From Opeltia flavorubescens (lineage: Eukaryota > Ascomycota > Lecanoromycetes > Teloschistales > Teloschistaceae): DNA of 64,000 nt. Position 1 is the stretch's first letter, and each line of letters begins with the position of its first letter. The translations under genes were made by a program, and so were the position numbers. Below, one piece after another: positions 1 to 12,500 of this stretch. The stretch lies in contig KE546967.1 in assembly GCA_000442125.1 (NCBI GenBank), positions 930,001-994,000 of the forward strand, read 5' to 3'. Under the pieces are notes generated by a model, which did not search any database, was not told where the DNA came from, and saw only the letters and a program-made list of their open reading frames with translations.

Positions 1-900
1 ATAGTAATAAAAACTATAAAACGCTAAAATTAAATTTTTTATAAAAAAATAAAAATAAATAATATAAAAAAATAATAATATACTAATTACTATAAAATAT
101 TTTATATTATATATTTTAATATCTATTTATATATTTAAACTATATATAAATAAACCAGCCGAATATATTTTCTACTATATATTAATATCGGAGTTTTTTT
201 ATAATTCTATTAATTTTATTGATTAAAAATAAAGCTAATATATAGAATAATTAGCGTACTATTTGAAATAATTATTAATAGTTTTTATTTAAGGCTAATA
301 CTCCGCTATAATAAAACTCAACTGAGAACTAATAAAATTATAGCTATTAATAATATAATAATAATCGGAATTTTTATAAAAGCCGTTAATTTAATAAATA
401 GCGAGTTTATTTTTAATAGGAAGCTTTTAATAAATAGGTTTTAAATAATAAAATAAAATAGTATTAAAAATATAAAAACGGCTTTTATTAATTAATAGAT
501 TTTATTAGAATTAAATATATAATCGATAAAAAATTTAATAAAACTTTATATACTATTATAAAAAACTCTAACTAGTATAATAATATAATAAAATTTTATT
601 TTATTATAATAAAAAATATAATATTTAAATGTAAACCTATAAAAATATATTAATATAATAAATATAATAAATATATCAAAGTTTTTAAATTAAATAATAT
701 TTTATACTGTTATTTTCGCGCTAGTAATAATAGAAAACGATTTTTAATTATAGCTACTATAATTAAACTAAATATTATATTAAATATTTTAAAAATATTA
801 GTATAAACTTATTTAAAATAAATTAAACTGTTTAAAAGTATATTAAAAATTATAAAATTTAAAATTATTAAATTACTATTATTATAGATACTTTAATTAA
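1..900 (+). mobile_element. Ty3/Gypsy family 1 fragment, plus orientation
   Basis: This stretch is collinear with about 18900-19800 of the plus-strand Gypsy-1 element at 17170-24341; shared landmarks include the block at 150-200 matching 19065-19115. It is an internal piece 5' of the reverse transcriptase, so probably gag or the gag-pol junction. It enters from beyond the left edge of the window and stops near 900 at a Helitron-like remnant. Its mirror copy lies at about 1277-2345, forming a large inverted repeat. It is a broken, RIP-damaged fossil; the family is clear from the alignment, the exact right edge is uncertain by about 20 bp. Confidence 0.75.
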
Positions 901-1276
901 TTTCTTTAAATCTAAAAAATATCCTTTATTAATTTTTCGACTTGAAATAAATATAAAATTTTATTAATAAATATTAAATAAAAATAGATCTATTTTAAGT
1001 TTAACGCGTTTTTATATTTTAATTATTAAAATAGCTAGTTTTTTTATAATTTAATAACTCTACTAGTTTTATCTATAATTATATATATAATATTTTAATT
1101 GAAACCGTTTAATAAATATATTCTAATAATAAAAATATTTTTAAAATTAGACGAGGATTAATAGCGTTATAATATATAGAAGTTCTAGGCGTATTAAATT
1201 GGCTAGGATCTGGTTTCTAGCCCTATTAACTGCTAGCTGCTAGCAATAAAATTCTATAGGAATAATAGTCCAGGAT
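901..1276 (+). mobile_element. Non-autonomous Helitron remnant (N3)
   Basis: This segment aligns along its length with the two short Helitrons at 32185-32564 and 34255-34635: the block around 940-1010, the 'GCGTTATAATATATAGAAG' tract near 1163 and the 'TTCTAGGCGTATTAAA' tract near 1181 are shared. Unlike those two copies its ends are blurred, and the flanks are Gypsy-1 pieces in opposite orientation rather than a clean empty site. It may therefore be truncated at one or both ends, or be carried inside a rearrangement. It codes for nothing visible. Family membership is supported by the sequence; the boundaries are approximate. Confidence 0.6.
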
Positions 1277-2345
1277 TTATTTTTTATATTTAATTATAAA
1301 CGAATATTTATAATTATATATAAATATTTCTTAAAAATAAAACCTATTATTAATATATTTTTTATAATCAAGCAAATTAATTATAATATCTATAACGCTA
1401 ATAATTTTATAATTTTTTGTTTAATAATTTTTAATATTTTTTTAAATAATTTATTTAATTTTAAATAAATCTATATTAATACTAATAGATTATTTTGTTT
1501 AATAGTTTGTTTAATTATAATAACTATAGCTAAAAGTAGTTTTTTATTATAATTAAAGCGTAGATATTAATATAAAATATTATTTAATTTAAAAATTATA
1601 TTATATTTATTTTATTAATAAATTTTTATTAATTTAAATATTATATATTTTATTATAATACAATAATACCCTTTTGAATTATTATACTAGTTAGAGTTTT
1701 TAATAATAATAAATAAAATTTTATTAAATTTTTTATTTATTATATATTTAGTTTTAATAAAATCCGTTAATTAATAAAATTATTTTTATAATTTTAATAT
1801 TATTTCGTTTTATTATTTAAAATTTATTTATTTAAAGTTTTTTATTAGAAAAAAGCTTACTAATTATTTAATTAACGGCTTTTTTATAGATTCTAGTTAT
1901 TATAATACTATTAATAGCTATATTTTTACTAATTTCCGGCTTGATTTTATTATAATTAAATAATCGCTCTAAATAGAAATTATTAATAATTATTTTATAT
2001 ATTAGGTTCGCTTTTAATAAATAAAGGTTATAGATTTATAAAAAAATTAAAGTATTAATATATAATAGAAAAAAGATTTTACTAGTTTTTTTATATATAA
2101 ATTTAATATATAAATAGATATTGAAATATATAAAAGAGGTTATTTTATAGTAATTAATATATTATTATTTTTTATATTATTTATCTTTATTTGTCTATAA
2201 AAGGTTTAATTTTAATATTTTAAAATTTTTATTACTATTATAGATATCGAATTCGTAGTTTTTTTTTTCGAAAAAATTTATAAAAGGCTTTAATAGTATT
2301 TCCAAAATGGTATTAAAGTAAGTAGCAAAATATTTGTAACCGTCT
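1277..2345 (-). mobile_element. Ty3/Gypsy family 1 fragment, minus orientation
   Basis: This piece is collinear with about 58550-59610 of the Gypsy-1 element at 54093-61305 and with about 7440-8500 of the outer copy. It is therefore antisense, and is the mirror image of the piece at 1-900. It corresponds to the 5' internal region upstream of the reverse transcriptase. It ends abruptly near 2345 against the truncated 5' end of a Copia-1 copy. Because the same Gypsy segment is present again at 7440-8500 within the adjacent element, it belongs to a separate, third copy. Broken fossil with RIP damage. Confidence 0.75.
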
Positions 2346-2349
2346 GGCC

Positions 2350-3007
2350 ATTCTAATATAATAGTAAAAATAGAAAGTAGAAAAAAAGATAAAAAGTTTA
2401 ATCACCCGAATTTTATAGGGGTAATTACTAGAAGAGCCCGGAAGGAATTATTAATAAAGTAACTATAATATTTATAAATATAGAAGTCGTTTTAATATAA
2501 CCGGCTAATAATTTTAATATTAAAAAGGTATAAAACTTTTAATTAAATATTTAAAGGAATTTTCCGAAGTTTTTAATATTTTAAAAAGGTTAGCTTATTT
2601 CTAGCGGAGCTAGATCTTTAAAATATAGTTAATAGTAGAAGATTTAATTTAGTAAAATTATTTATAAGATTTTTTATTTTTAAATAAAAATCCGGAAGCA
2701 AGAAATCTAGAATTTAAAGATTAAAAGCTAGAGTTATTATCAATAAAAAAAACTTTGATTATAGGTTTAGGATAAAGAATATATAGAAAAGTCGGTAAGT
2801 TTAATATATATTATAAAGAGCTATATAGTTATAAATAATATATATAACTAAAAAGCCTACTCTAGATTTATAATTTATTGAAATTATATATATAAAAAGC
2901 TTGCTAATTATTTTAAAAGATAAAAGCTCTAGCTATATATATAGTTTTCGTCTAAAGTAATTAGAGGTTATATAACGTTAAAGTTAATCTATACACGTAT
3001 TTTAATA
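2350..3007 (-). mobile_element. Ty1/Copia family 1, 5' end fragment
   Basis: Read on the minus strand, this starts with an LTR (2876-3007) and continues with sequence matching 9502 to about 10020 of the Copia-1 element at 9369; the clearest shared block is at 2401-2530, matching the reverse complement of about 9830-9960. Only the LTR and about 525 bp of leader or gag sequence are left, and the left edge at about 2350 is a truncation against a Gypsy-1 fragment. The right edge abuts the first bases of a Gypsy-1 LTR. No target-site duplication is recognisable. Broken fossil. Confidence 0.8.
2876..3007 (-). repeat. Copia-1 5' LTR
   Basis: 132 bp that align end to end, in reverse complement, with the LTRs at 9369-9501 and 16567-16699. 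It begins TATTGAAAT and ends ATTTTAATA on the plus strand, as does the LTR at 35114-35245. It is heavily RIP-converted compared with the 9369 copy. Confidence 0.85.
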
Positions 3008-3560
3008 TAGCCGTAAGAGATACCGGTAAGAAATAAAGCTATTAGCTTCTAATAATAGGCTTTTCCTCGTTAATAAACGGCTTTTTAGTTTATTTCTATT
3101 ATTAAAAGTTAGTATTAGTATTATTAATAGTTTTATTATAGTTGGAAACCGATTTTAAATTAAAACGGCGCTTATATTTTTTTATTAATATTTTAATATT
3201 ATTGAAATAGTATTTAAATATTTATTAGTTATTTTTAGATTTATAACTAACCTAATAAATAAAATATTAAATAAACTAGTTTTTATTTTTATAAATATAG
3301 CGTTTATAGAAGATTTATTCGATTTTAAATTTTTTATTATTATTAATAATGCCTAGGGGTATAGATATACAGTAGCGCTAGTAAGGATTTTTATTAGGGT
3401 TAATAGTAGGCTTTAAATATACTATAAATATTATATTATAAATTTTTATAGTAGATAATAATTTTAAATAGTAGATTAATAATCTAATATATTTAGTAAT
3501 TTTAAAANGGCTTATTAACTATTATTTAATATTTTTAGAAATAAGTTTTAATATATTATA

Positions 3561-3757
3561 CTCGTATTCACCAGGTTTTGCACCAGTTCCGGGTTTGCAC
3601 CAATCTAATAGCTTGGCGCCAAGTCCTTTTGACGCTAGCCTTATCAAGCAAAGCTCATGACCTCTATTGGCACGCTAGCCGAAAGGGCCTAATGCTTGGC
3701 GCCAAGCTGTTAGACTGGTGCAAACCCGGAACTGGTGCAAAACCTGGTAAATGCGAG
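3561..3757. mobile_element. Young palindromic MITE with TA duplication (Tc1/mariner-type)
   Basis: A 197-bp G+C-richer island in the AT desert. Arms 3561-3623 and 3695-3757 are 63-bp inverted repeats with only four transition differences; each starts CTCG and each inner end carries the palindrome CTTGGCGCCAAG. TA flanks both sides (3559-3560 and 3758-3759), and the empty site, with a single TA, can be read in the related Gypsy-1 at about 54850. The 71-bp centre has no coding capacity; the 60-codon open frame across it is chance. TA duplication and long TIRs suggest mobilisation by a Tc1/mariner-superfamily transposase, which is inference. CpA and TpG are intact, so it arrived after RIP of its host element or was too short to be targeted. 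Confidence 0.92.
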
Positions 3758-6700
3758 TAGCCTCGATATAAATATATTTTTATAAATTTACTCACTTTAA
3801 AATAGACTGGGTAATAGTATATATTATAATATTTTTTTATTTTTATTATAATAAAGGTAATAACGTCTTTAGTATTAATATATATAAACCGGTATTTTTT
3901 TATAGCTACTAGTACTATAGTTTTTCATTTTATAGATATATTTATAGGTTTAACGGATTTTAAAATAGTTAGATTATTATAACGAATTATACGTATTATC
4001 GCTAGAAAAGTAGCTAGTTTTTTAATAAGCGCTTCGGCAAGGACTTTAGAACCCGGTACTTCTTTTAGTTAGATAGCTTACTTAAAGTTTAGTAAATATA
4101 AAAAATTTAGTATTTTATAAATTTTAAATTCGAAAAATACTTAATTTAATATATTAAATATAGAGCTATAATTAATAGAATTATTAAAAACCGCTAATAT
4201 TCAAAAAAAAAATAATAGGCTATAGTTTAACATCGTTTAATATAATAATATAATAGTATAAAGCGATTTTAATAGTTTAATTAGATTATTCTAATATATT
4301 ATTAATTTATAGGTAATAAATAGTTAAATATTATAGAATTATTTTTAAAATTTTAAATATTTAGTATTATAACTATCTAATAAACTTTTTATCGCGATTT
4401 AAAATTTCTATTTATAATATAATATATTTTAACTTAGCTTTATTAATCTATTTTATAGTTATAAAACCTATTATTTACTACTTTAAATAGTATTTTTAAA
4501 TATATAAGTTATTATTTTAATAAATTTATTTATTATTAATATATAATAATTATACCCTTTTTTTAATTTTAGTAGAATAAGAATAAAATCGATAATAAAT
4601 ATATAAAATAGTTTTACCGGGTTAAATACTCGCTAAAGTGTTTTATATAACCCGTAGCGAGGTATCTAATTAATTTAATATTATAGGTAGTAGTAGATAA
4701 ATTTATATAATTTTATTAATATATTATATATATAAAAGCCTTTTATTAGATATTTCTATATATAATTATAGTTAGAATAGCTTATTTTATTATATACTAC
4801 CTATAATTTTTTTTATATCTATAGGTATTATTAAATATAGGCCTTATTTATTGGTATAAAAATAGAGCAGCCTATTAATAATATAATATAGTAATTTAGT
4901 AGTATTCTTATCTAGTTTTATATTAATTTTTATAAATTTTTTGATTTTAATTTAACGGCCTTTTTTAATATATTTATTAATTAATTATTAGCGGAATTTA
5001 GCTAATATTTCTACTAGATTTATTAAAAAGTATTATATTCTAAAATTATCGATATCTAGTAATTTATCTATTTTTAGATAGTATCTACAGTTAATAAGTT
5101 TTTATAGTATATTTAAAATAGTATTTATAACTTTCAACTTATAGCGGATATTAAATTTAAAATATTAAAAATATTTAAAATTTATATTAAATAAAAGTTA
5201 AGCTTTTTAATTAATATTATATTTAGGCTAGTCTAGTATAAAATACTAAGTATAGTAGAATAGTCTATATAAATAATAGTAATATCTTTAGCTATTTTAG
5301 TTATATAATAAAGTTTTTTTATTATTTAAACGTTATCTATAACCTTTAATTCTATAATTTAAAAATATATTTTAGCGTTTAATAAATAGCGGCTAAGAAA
5401 TAGAATCGATTATTTAGATTTTTATTTAGGCTTTTTATTTATCTTATATATAACTTTATTTAAATTATAATAAAAATAGGGTATAAAATTAAATTTTTTA
5501 CTAGCGTCTAGATTTATATATAGTACTAAGCTTTTATAAAAATAAATTAGAATTAATAATAATAAAAAAAACTTTTATAAATAATAAAATATATTAAGTT
5601 TTTTAAATATAGATACTACTAGTAAATTCTATATAGTAGTTTTTTTATAAGTATTATTTTTAATAATAATATCGCGGTTTATATAAGTTTTACGCTTTTA
5701 AAATAATTTAATAATAGTTATATAACTATTAATATATTTTTAAAGGTAGTTTATTAAATTAAAATATTTTTTTAATTATTAAAGCGTATATAAAAATAAA
5801 AGCTTTAAAATTATTTTTAATTTATTTTTTATTTTAGTAAGTTTAAAGGCGTTAATTTTTTAGTCTAATAGATATATTAAAGTATAATTAATAAACGATT
5901 TTATAAATAATAAATAAAGGTTTATATTATCGAATATATTAAAAATTTAATTAAGATATTTTATATATTTTTTAATTAAAAAGGAAAAAATTATAATATT
6001 ATCGATATAGGCTTTATAGAATAAGTAAAATAAATACAAAATTTAATTTATTATTTATTATATATAAGCTAGTAAGTTATAGTAATCGATTATTAATACT
6101 TTAAATATAATTTTCTTTCAATATAAAACTATTATTAGGCGGTAATAGTACTATTAATTAATTTATTATTAATAGAAAAAGTTTATAATATCTATTATAA
6201 AAAAGATTTTAGTATAATAAATTTATATTAGGATTTTCGTTTATAATAAAACTAGATAGTTATTTAATATTATAGTTTTATTAAATACCCGAATATTAAT
6301 AATAATTTAATTTTTAAAACTTTAATCGGTATTTTTTTAAATTATAAAGTAAGAAAATAAAAAGAGGGTAGCTATAGTAGTCTATTTTATCCGATTATAT
6401 TTATAAAGTTTATTAAAGGTTTTATTAATAATCTTTTTATTATAAATATTAATAGAATATATATAAGTTTATTTAAGCTTATAGATATACTTTTAGTTTT
6501 TTATTAACGGAATATTTATATATTTTAATTCTAGTATATTAATTACGTTACTAGTATTTTATTATAGGCGTGGGTAGTATTTAATTAAAATAGCTAGAAC
6601 CGCTCGTTTAACTTATATTTCGAAGATTATTACTTTTATAAAATATACTATTTCCGTTTAATAGTTAGGATTAATAAATAGTAAAACGGTAGTATTTAAA

Positions 6701-9368
6701 GCTGTAATAGTTATTATAACGACTATTATATAGTATTTTAAATTTTTTAAAAATTATCCGGACTTTCGTTTTAGCGCTATAATAATTAGTTTATATATTT
6801 TTAAACTAATTTCATTGTATTTATTTACTTGATAATTCTAAATAATATCTAGTTAAGTTTTTATAATTAATTAAATAGAAAATAATAAATTATTCTAAAT
6901 ATAAATTTATTTAAATATATAATCTATAATATATATAGTTTATAAAAGTATTTAATATTTTTAATTCGTATATAAAGTTACGATTTTATAGAAAATTTAA
7001 TAGGTTTAATATAAACTTATAATTTTAATAGTTTAACTAGCGTATAATAGTATTATAGAAAATTAAATATTATAGATAATAGTACTTATTCTAATATTTC
7101 TTTTATTAATAGCGATTAGTACTATTATATTATTCAAGGAGCTAATAGTTATTATATTAATAGATAAATATATATTAATATCTTTAAGCTTTATAATATC
7201 AATATTTATAAATAAATTAGCGTTTAAATTTTCTATTAGATAAAACTCGCGCGTAATAATTATAAATTTTATAGTTTTTTTATTAAGTATAAAGATTTTA
7301 ATAATTGTAAATTTAATTATATTATATTATCTTTAATTAATATTTTTAATAGTTATAAAAGCTAGTATTTTTGAAATTATAGTATATAGTAGTTATTTTA
7401 ATAGAAATTTTCGGTTAATTAAATTTATAGTATAGTAAATATTTTAATAAAAGCTATAATTCTTTATATTAAATTATAAATAAATATCCGCGGTAATATA
7501 ACGGTATTTTTAAAAAATAAAACCTACTATTAATATATCTTTTATAATCGAATAGATTTAGCAGCTATTTAATAATTTGTAGCTCAATAATTTCTAGTAT
7601 ATTTTTAGATGATTTAGTTAATTCTAAATAAATTTATATTAATATTACTAGAATATTTAGTTTAATAATTGATTTAATTGTACTAGTTATAGTTAGAAAT
7701 AATTTTCTATTATAATTAAAGTATAGATAATAATATAAAATATTATTTAATTTAAGAGTTTTATTATATTTATTATTTTAATATATTTTTATTAATTCAA
7801 TTTAAATATTATACGCTTTATTATAATAAAACAATATTTTATTATATTATTATACTAGTTAGAATCTTTAATAATAATATATAAAGTTTTATTTAACTTT
7901 TCGTTTATTATATATTTAACTTTAGTAAAATCCATTAATTAATAGAATTTATTCTTATAATTTTAATTTATTCTATTCTATTATTAGGAACCTGGTTATT
8001 AAAAGCTTCTTATTAGAAGTAGGCTTATTTATTACTCGGTTAGCGGCTTTTATATAGATTTTAGCTATTATAACGCTATTAATAGCTGTAATTTTATTAA
8101 TTTCTAGCTTAATTTTATTACAGCAGAGTATTAATTTTAAATAAAAACTAGAAACGATTATTTTTAGTAATACGCTAATTATTTTATATATTAGGCCTGT
8201 TTTTAATTAACGGAGCTTACGGAGCTATAAAGAAATTCTAGTATTAATATATAGTAAGGAGTATATTTAACTAGTTTTTTTACGCGTAATTCGGATATAT
8301 AAATTGATATTTAGGTATATAAAAAGGGTTATTTTATAGTAACTAGTATACCGCTATTCCTTTATATTATTTATTTTTATTCTTTTTTAAAGGGTTTAAT
8401 TTTAGTACTTTACTATTTTTATTATTATTATAAATATCGAATTAATTATTTTTTTTATATTATAAAAATTTATAAAAAGCTTTAATAATAATTATTATAG
8501 TTTTATTTTAAATTAATATTTATAGCTACCTAGACGATAAAATATTTAATATTAATTATTATTTAAATATTTTTAATAAGCGCTATTTTTATACTTTTTA
8601 CCTTAATAATAATATTATTAAAATATTTTAAAAGGTTTTTTTAAGCCTATATATTATAAAGGGTATAATATATCTATTTTAACTGCGCTAGTATAGTAGA
8701 TAATAGCTCGCTGAAGCGGTCTTTAAAAAATATATACTATAGTTTAATACCTTTATTTAATTATATAAATCTATAAATAAGCTCGTTAATAATAATAATA
8801 TATTATACAACTATTTCGTCTTATAAATAAAAATCTAAATTAGAGTATATTAATAATACGTTTATTATTTTATATTTAATTTTTAGCTATTAAATAAAAG
8901 CGTATATATTATAATAAATATTATATAATTTTAGGGACTTTATAGACTATTTATCGCTATTCTATTAGAATAAACTAATATTGCAAGCCTTGTATTATAA
9001 TTTAGTAACCGCTAGTATAATTATTAAGTTTAATAATATAATAACTAGTTAATTTTAAAAGTTTTATATAAAAAATTACTCGTCGGAATAGATTAGATTA
9101 GACCGGATTTTAATTTAAATAAATCTAATTTAAATCTAACCTATTTTTAATAAATTAAATCGAGTTTTTTAATTTTCGAATCAGGTTAAGTACGGGTTTA
9201 ACCCGAAAATCTAGTACTAGTAGAAATATACTAAAAATAGTAGTAAATTTACCAAAAATAAATTTTATTTAATTTTAAAAAAGATTATTATAATTATTAC
9301 TATAATTTTCTCTTGTATAAAATATTTTTTAGCTAATATTAATCTAGTAATTATTATTAATCGCTAGA

Positions 9369-9501
9369 TATCAAAATACGTGTGCAGATCAATCCTGACG
9401 TCACGTGACCCCTAGCCACCTCAGACGAAAACCGTGTATATAGCTAGGGCTTTCGCCTAGTAGAATAATCAAGTAAGCTTTCTATACACGTGATTTCAAC
9501 A
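9369..9501 (+). repeat. Copia-1 5' LTR
   Basis: 133 bp, aligned without gaps to 16567-16699; about 20 differences, nearly all transitions. The ends are inverted relatives (TATCAAAAT... and ...GATTTCAACA). This is the least RIP-converted LTR of its family in the window and keeps CpA/TpG at several places. Confidence 0.92.
9396..9441 (+). promoter_or_regulatory. LTR promoter-like cluster: CRE, E-box-like palindrome, TATA
   Basis: Inside the 5' LTR the octamer TGACGTCA (9396-9403), a perfect cAMP-response/bZIP-type site, overlaps the palindrome TCACGTGA (9401-9408). A TATA-like GTATATAG follows at about 9434-9441. The spacing is reasonable for an LTR promoter with transcription starting in the right part of the LTR. 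Function is inferred from motif identity only. The matching positions of the other LTR copies are RIP-converted. Confidence 0.45.
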
Positions 9502-9516
9502 GGTTATAAGCCTGGA
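9502..9516 (+). other. Primer-binding site, half initiator tRNA-Met type
   Basis: GGTTATAAGCCTGG starts directly after the LTR. It resembles the complement of the anticodon stem-loop half of initiator tRNA-Met, the priming mode known from Drosophila copia (GGTTATGGGCCCAG). The second Copia family in the window has GGTTATAAGCCCGG in the same place (minus strand, 45799-45812). Confidence 0.7.
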
Positions 9517-12500
9517 ATAGGCTCCTTATTTGTATATTTATAGCACGCGTGGCTTCTTATAGTACACGCCGAACTTACTAGTTTCCTTTATAAGTTCTTT
9601 AGCTAAAACACCCTTCTTTAATTAAAAACTCTGGCTACTAACCTCTAAATTCCAGGCACCTAGCCTCCGGATTTTCAGGGGTAAAGAATCTTATAGGCAA
9701 TTTCGCTAAATTAAATCTTCTACTATTAACTATATTTCAGGGATTCAGCTCTGCTAGAAATAAACTAATTAATTTGGAATATTAAAGGCTTCGGAAAATT
9801 CCTTTAGGTACTTAATTAAAGGCCTTATACTCCTTTAATATTAAAATTATTAGCCGGTTATATTAAAATAACTTCTATATCTATAGGTATTATAATTACT
9901 CTGTTAATACCTCCTTCCGGGCCCTTCTAGTAATTACCCCTATAAAATTCGGGTGGTTAAGTCTTTTATCTTTTTTTCTACCTTTTATTTTTATTATTAT
10001 ATTAGAATTTAGACTTTTTAACTATTAATTAATTTTTCTATTATCTATTTTACTATAAATTTATTTTTATAATATTTAGAAATTAATTAAGTCTAGCTGT
10101 TCTAGGGGCCAGGTTATTTTTTAAAAAGGCTGAAGCTGTTAAATAGGAAGTTTATAAGTTAAAGAATTATAAACGAGTATAAAATATAAAATACCGTTAA
10201 TAAACTATTTTTCCTTTTTAATTAATTCGTTTTTATAATTAATTACTTATATCTTTAATTTTTTAAGATAGAATAGCTAGTTTAAATACCCTTTACTACT
10301 TTTATTTAAAGGGATTTTTAAATAATTTTTATTAAAATCAACTCTAAGACTTTAGATATCTCTCGAAGGATATTAGGTACTTAATTTTATTTTCCGACCT
10401 TTTATATTTATCCGAATTTAATCTAGAAGTTAGCGAAGATTTAATTTATAATTTATAAGTTAGTTAATTTAAAGCTCTTTTCTTTAAAAAAAATCTTTTT
10501 AGTCTAATAGCCGTCTTTATTATAGATTAAAGATACCCTTTATACCGCTAAAGCCCGCCTTTTAAACTAAATTATTATAGTAACGACGATTTTTACAATG
10601 TTATACCTATTAGTATACCTATAAATATACCTATAGATATACCTATAGGCACTTTTTAGGCTTTAGAGTATCTTTCTAGGCACGAAAATCTAGTCTAAAG
10701 TTCTGAAAGGTTAATATAACTATTAAATTTTCTAGTTTATTTAACTACTATAGATAGTAATATAGCTACTAACGATCTTTTACTAGTAACTAGCCTAAAT
10801 ACTTAATCTGGATACCTTTAGATAAGAATTTCTATATTTAAAGGTAGTAATATATATTATTTATAGTTCTATCGAATTAATAAATTCTTTAGTTTTAACG
10901 GCTTTAATAATTATTTATACGGCTCTCTTCCTTAAAATACCCTAGATAATATAAAAACCTGAATAGAAATAGCCTGCTGGGTTATTTAGGTAATTTATAG
11001 TAATAATTTAGTCTATTTTATTATTAAAAATATACTAATAACGAATATTTTAGTAATAATATAAGCCTTTAAAAAGAATTTTACTTTTAAAAATAGTAGA
11101 CCCTTTATTATTTTTTATAACTAATACCACTAGATTTACTATAATATTTTTTCTAATATTAAAGCTTTTATTTAAAAATTTTAGCGTATTATTAATAAAT
11201 TTAGTATAATAAATATTTCTTTTTTCGCGGTTTATATTATTAATAACTTTCTCGTTATATTTAAACCCTTTTTTAAATATTTTTATATAGTTTTTATTTA
11301 AACTTATTAAATAATACCTTTTAATAATTTTTTTAATAAATTAATAGTTATTATTAATAAGATAATTAAAAAAGTTATTATTTTCTAAAAAAACTAATAG
11401 TTTATTACTAACGGCCTAGTATTATTATCTATAAACTTTCTCTTAAATAAAGTTATAGGCGATAAATAGTAAATCGTTATTAAAGTCGATTACTATATTA
11501 TTTATAATAAGGATAGTTATATATTAGCTATTTATTATTAAATCTACCCGGAATTCTAAAAAACCTAAATTAAAAAGTAAAAGGTAAAAGCTAATTTTAA
11601 GGATAGAGATAGGGATAATAATCGCGTTAATAAAAATCGGCGTGATAGTAAAGGTAAAAGAAAGGAAAAAAATAAAAGCGATAAATTTAAAAATAAGGAT
11701 AAGAATATTAAAAAAAAAGAAGATAATAGTTAAAATACTACCTAGCTATATTTAGGAAATTAGGTAATATATATAATATTATTTTTATTAAATATTCTTT
11801 TTTTTTTAAAAATCGTTTTAAATTCTAGTTTTTAAATAATTATTATAATTAGTATACTACTTTTTAGTAGAACCTTTTTATAGACTTCCGCTTTATTAAT
11901 AACCTTTTTTTTAATAGTATTAATAGACTCGGCCCTAAATCTTTTAATATTAGAACTATTAAATTCCCTTATATAATAGGGGGTAAGGTATCTATTCTTA
12001 TATTTACTAATATATAATATATACTAAAAATTATAGTTAATTTTATTTTTATAAAATAATTAATAAAAAAAAGGGTATAGTTTAAAATAAAGTTTAATAA
12101 AATAAACTTCTAGATTATTTTTAAAAATAAAATTACTATTTTTTTATATAAAAACGTTTTTATCTTTTAATAATATAAAAAAGCTATTATTAATATAGGA
12201 TAATATATTATAACTATAGCTTTAATTTACTTTAATATTCTAGATTTTTAATATCGAAGAATAGGCTATTTTAGAAAGTAAAATATTAAAAAGCTAGTAA
12301 ATAGAATAATTATAGGTATTAACCTCTTTAAAAAAATAAAGGAAAAATATTATAAAGTATATATACTAGGTAAATAATACGTTAAACTATACTAAAGTTT
12401 AATAAAATTTAAAGATTATATTATAAACCTAATTTACTTAGATATTATAGATTTTATTAATAAATATAAACTACTTACTATTTATAATAGTAGCCTATAT

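Noticed and set aside
3578-3760. 60-codon open frame on the plus strand
   Set aside because: It lies almost wholly inside the palindromic MITE and reads across both inverted arms; it is open because the MITE is less AT-rich, not because it codes.
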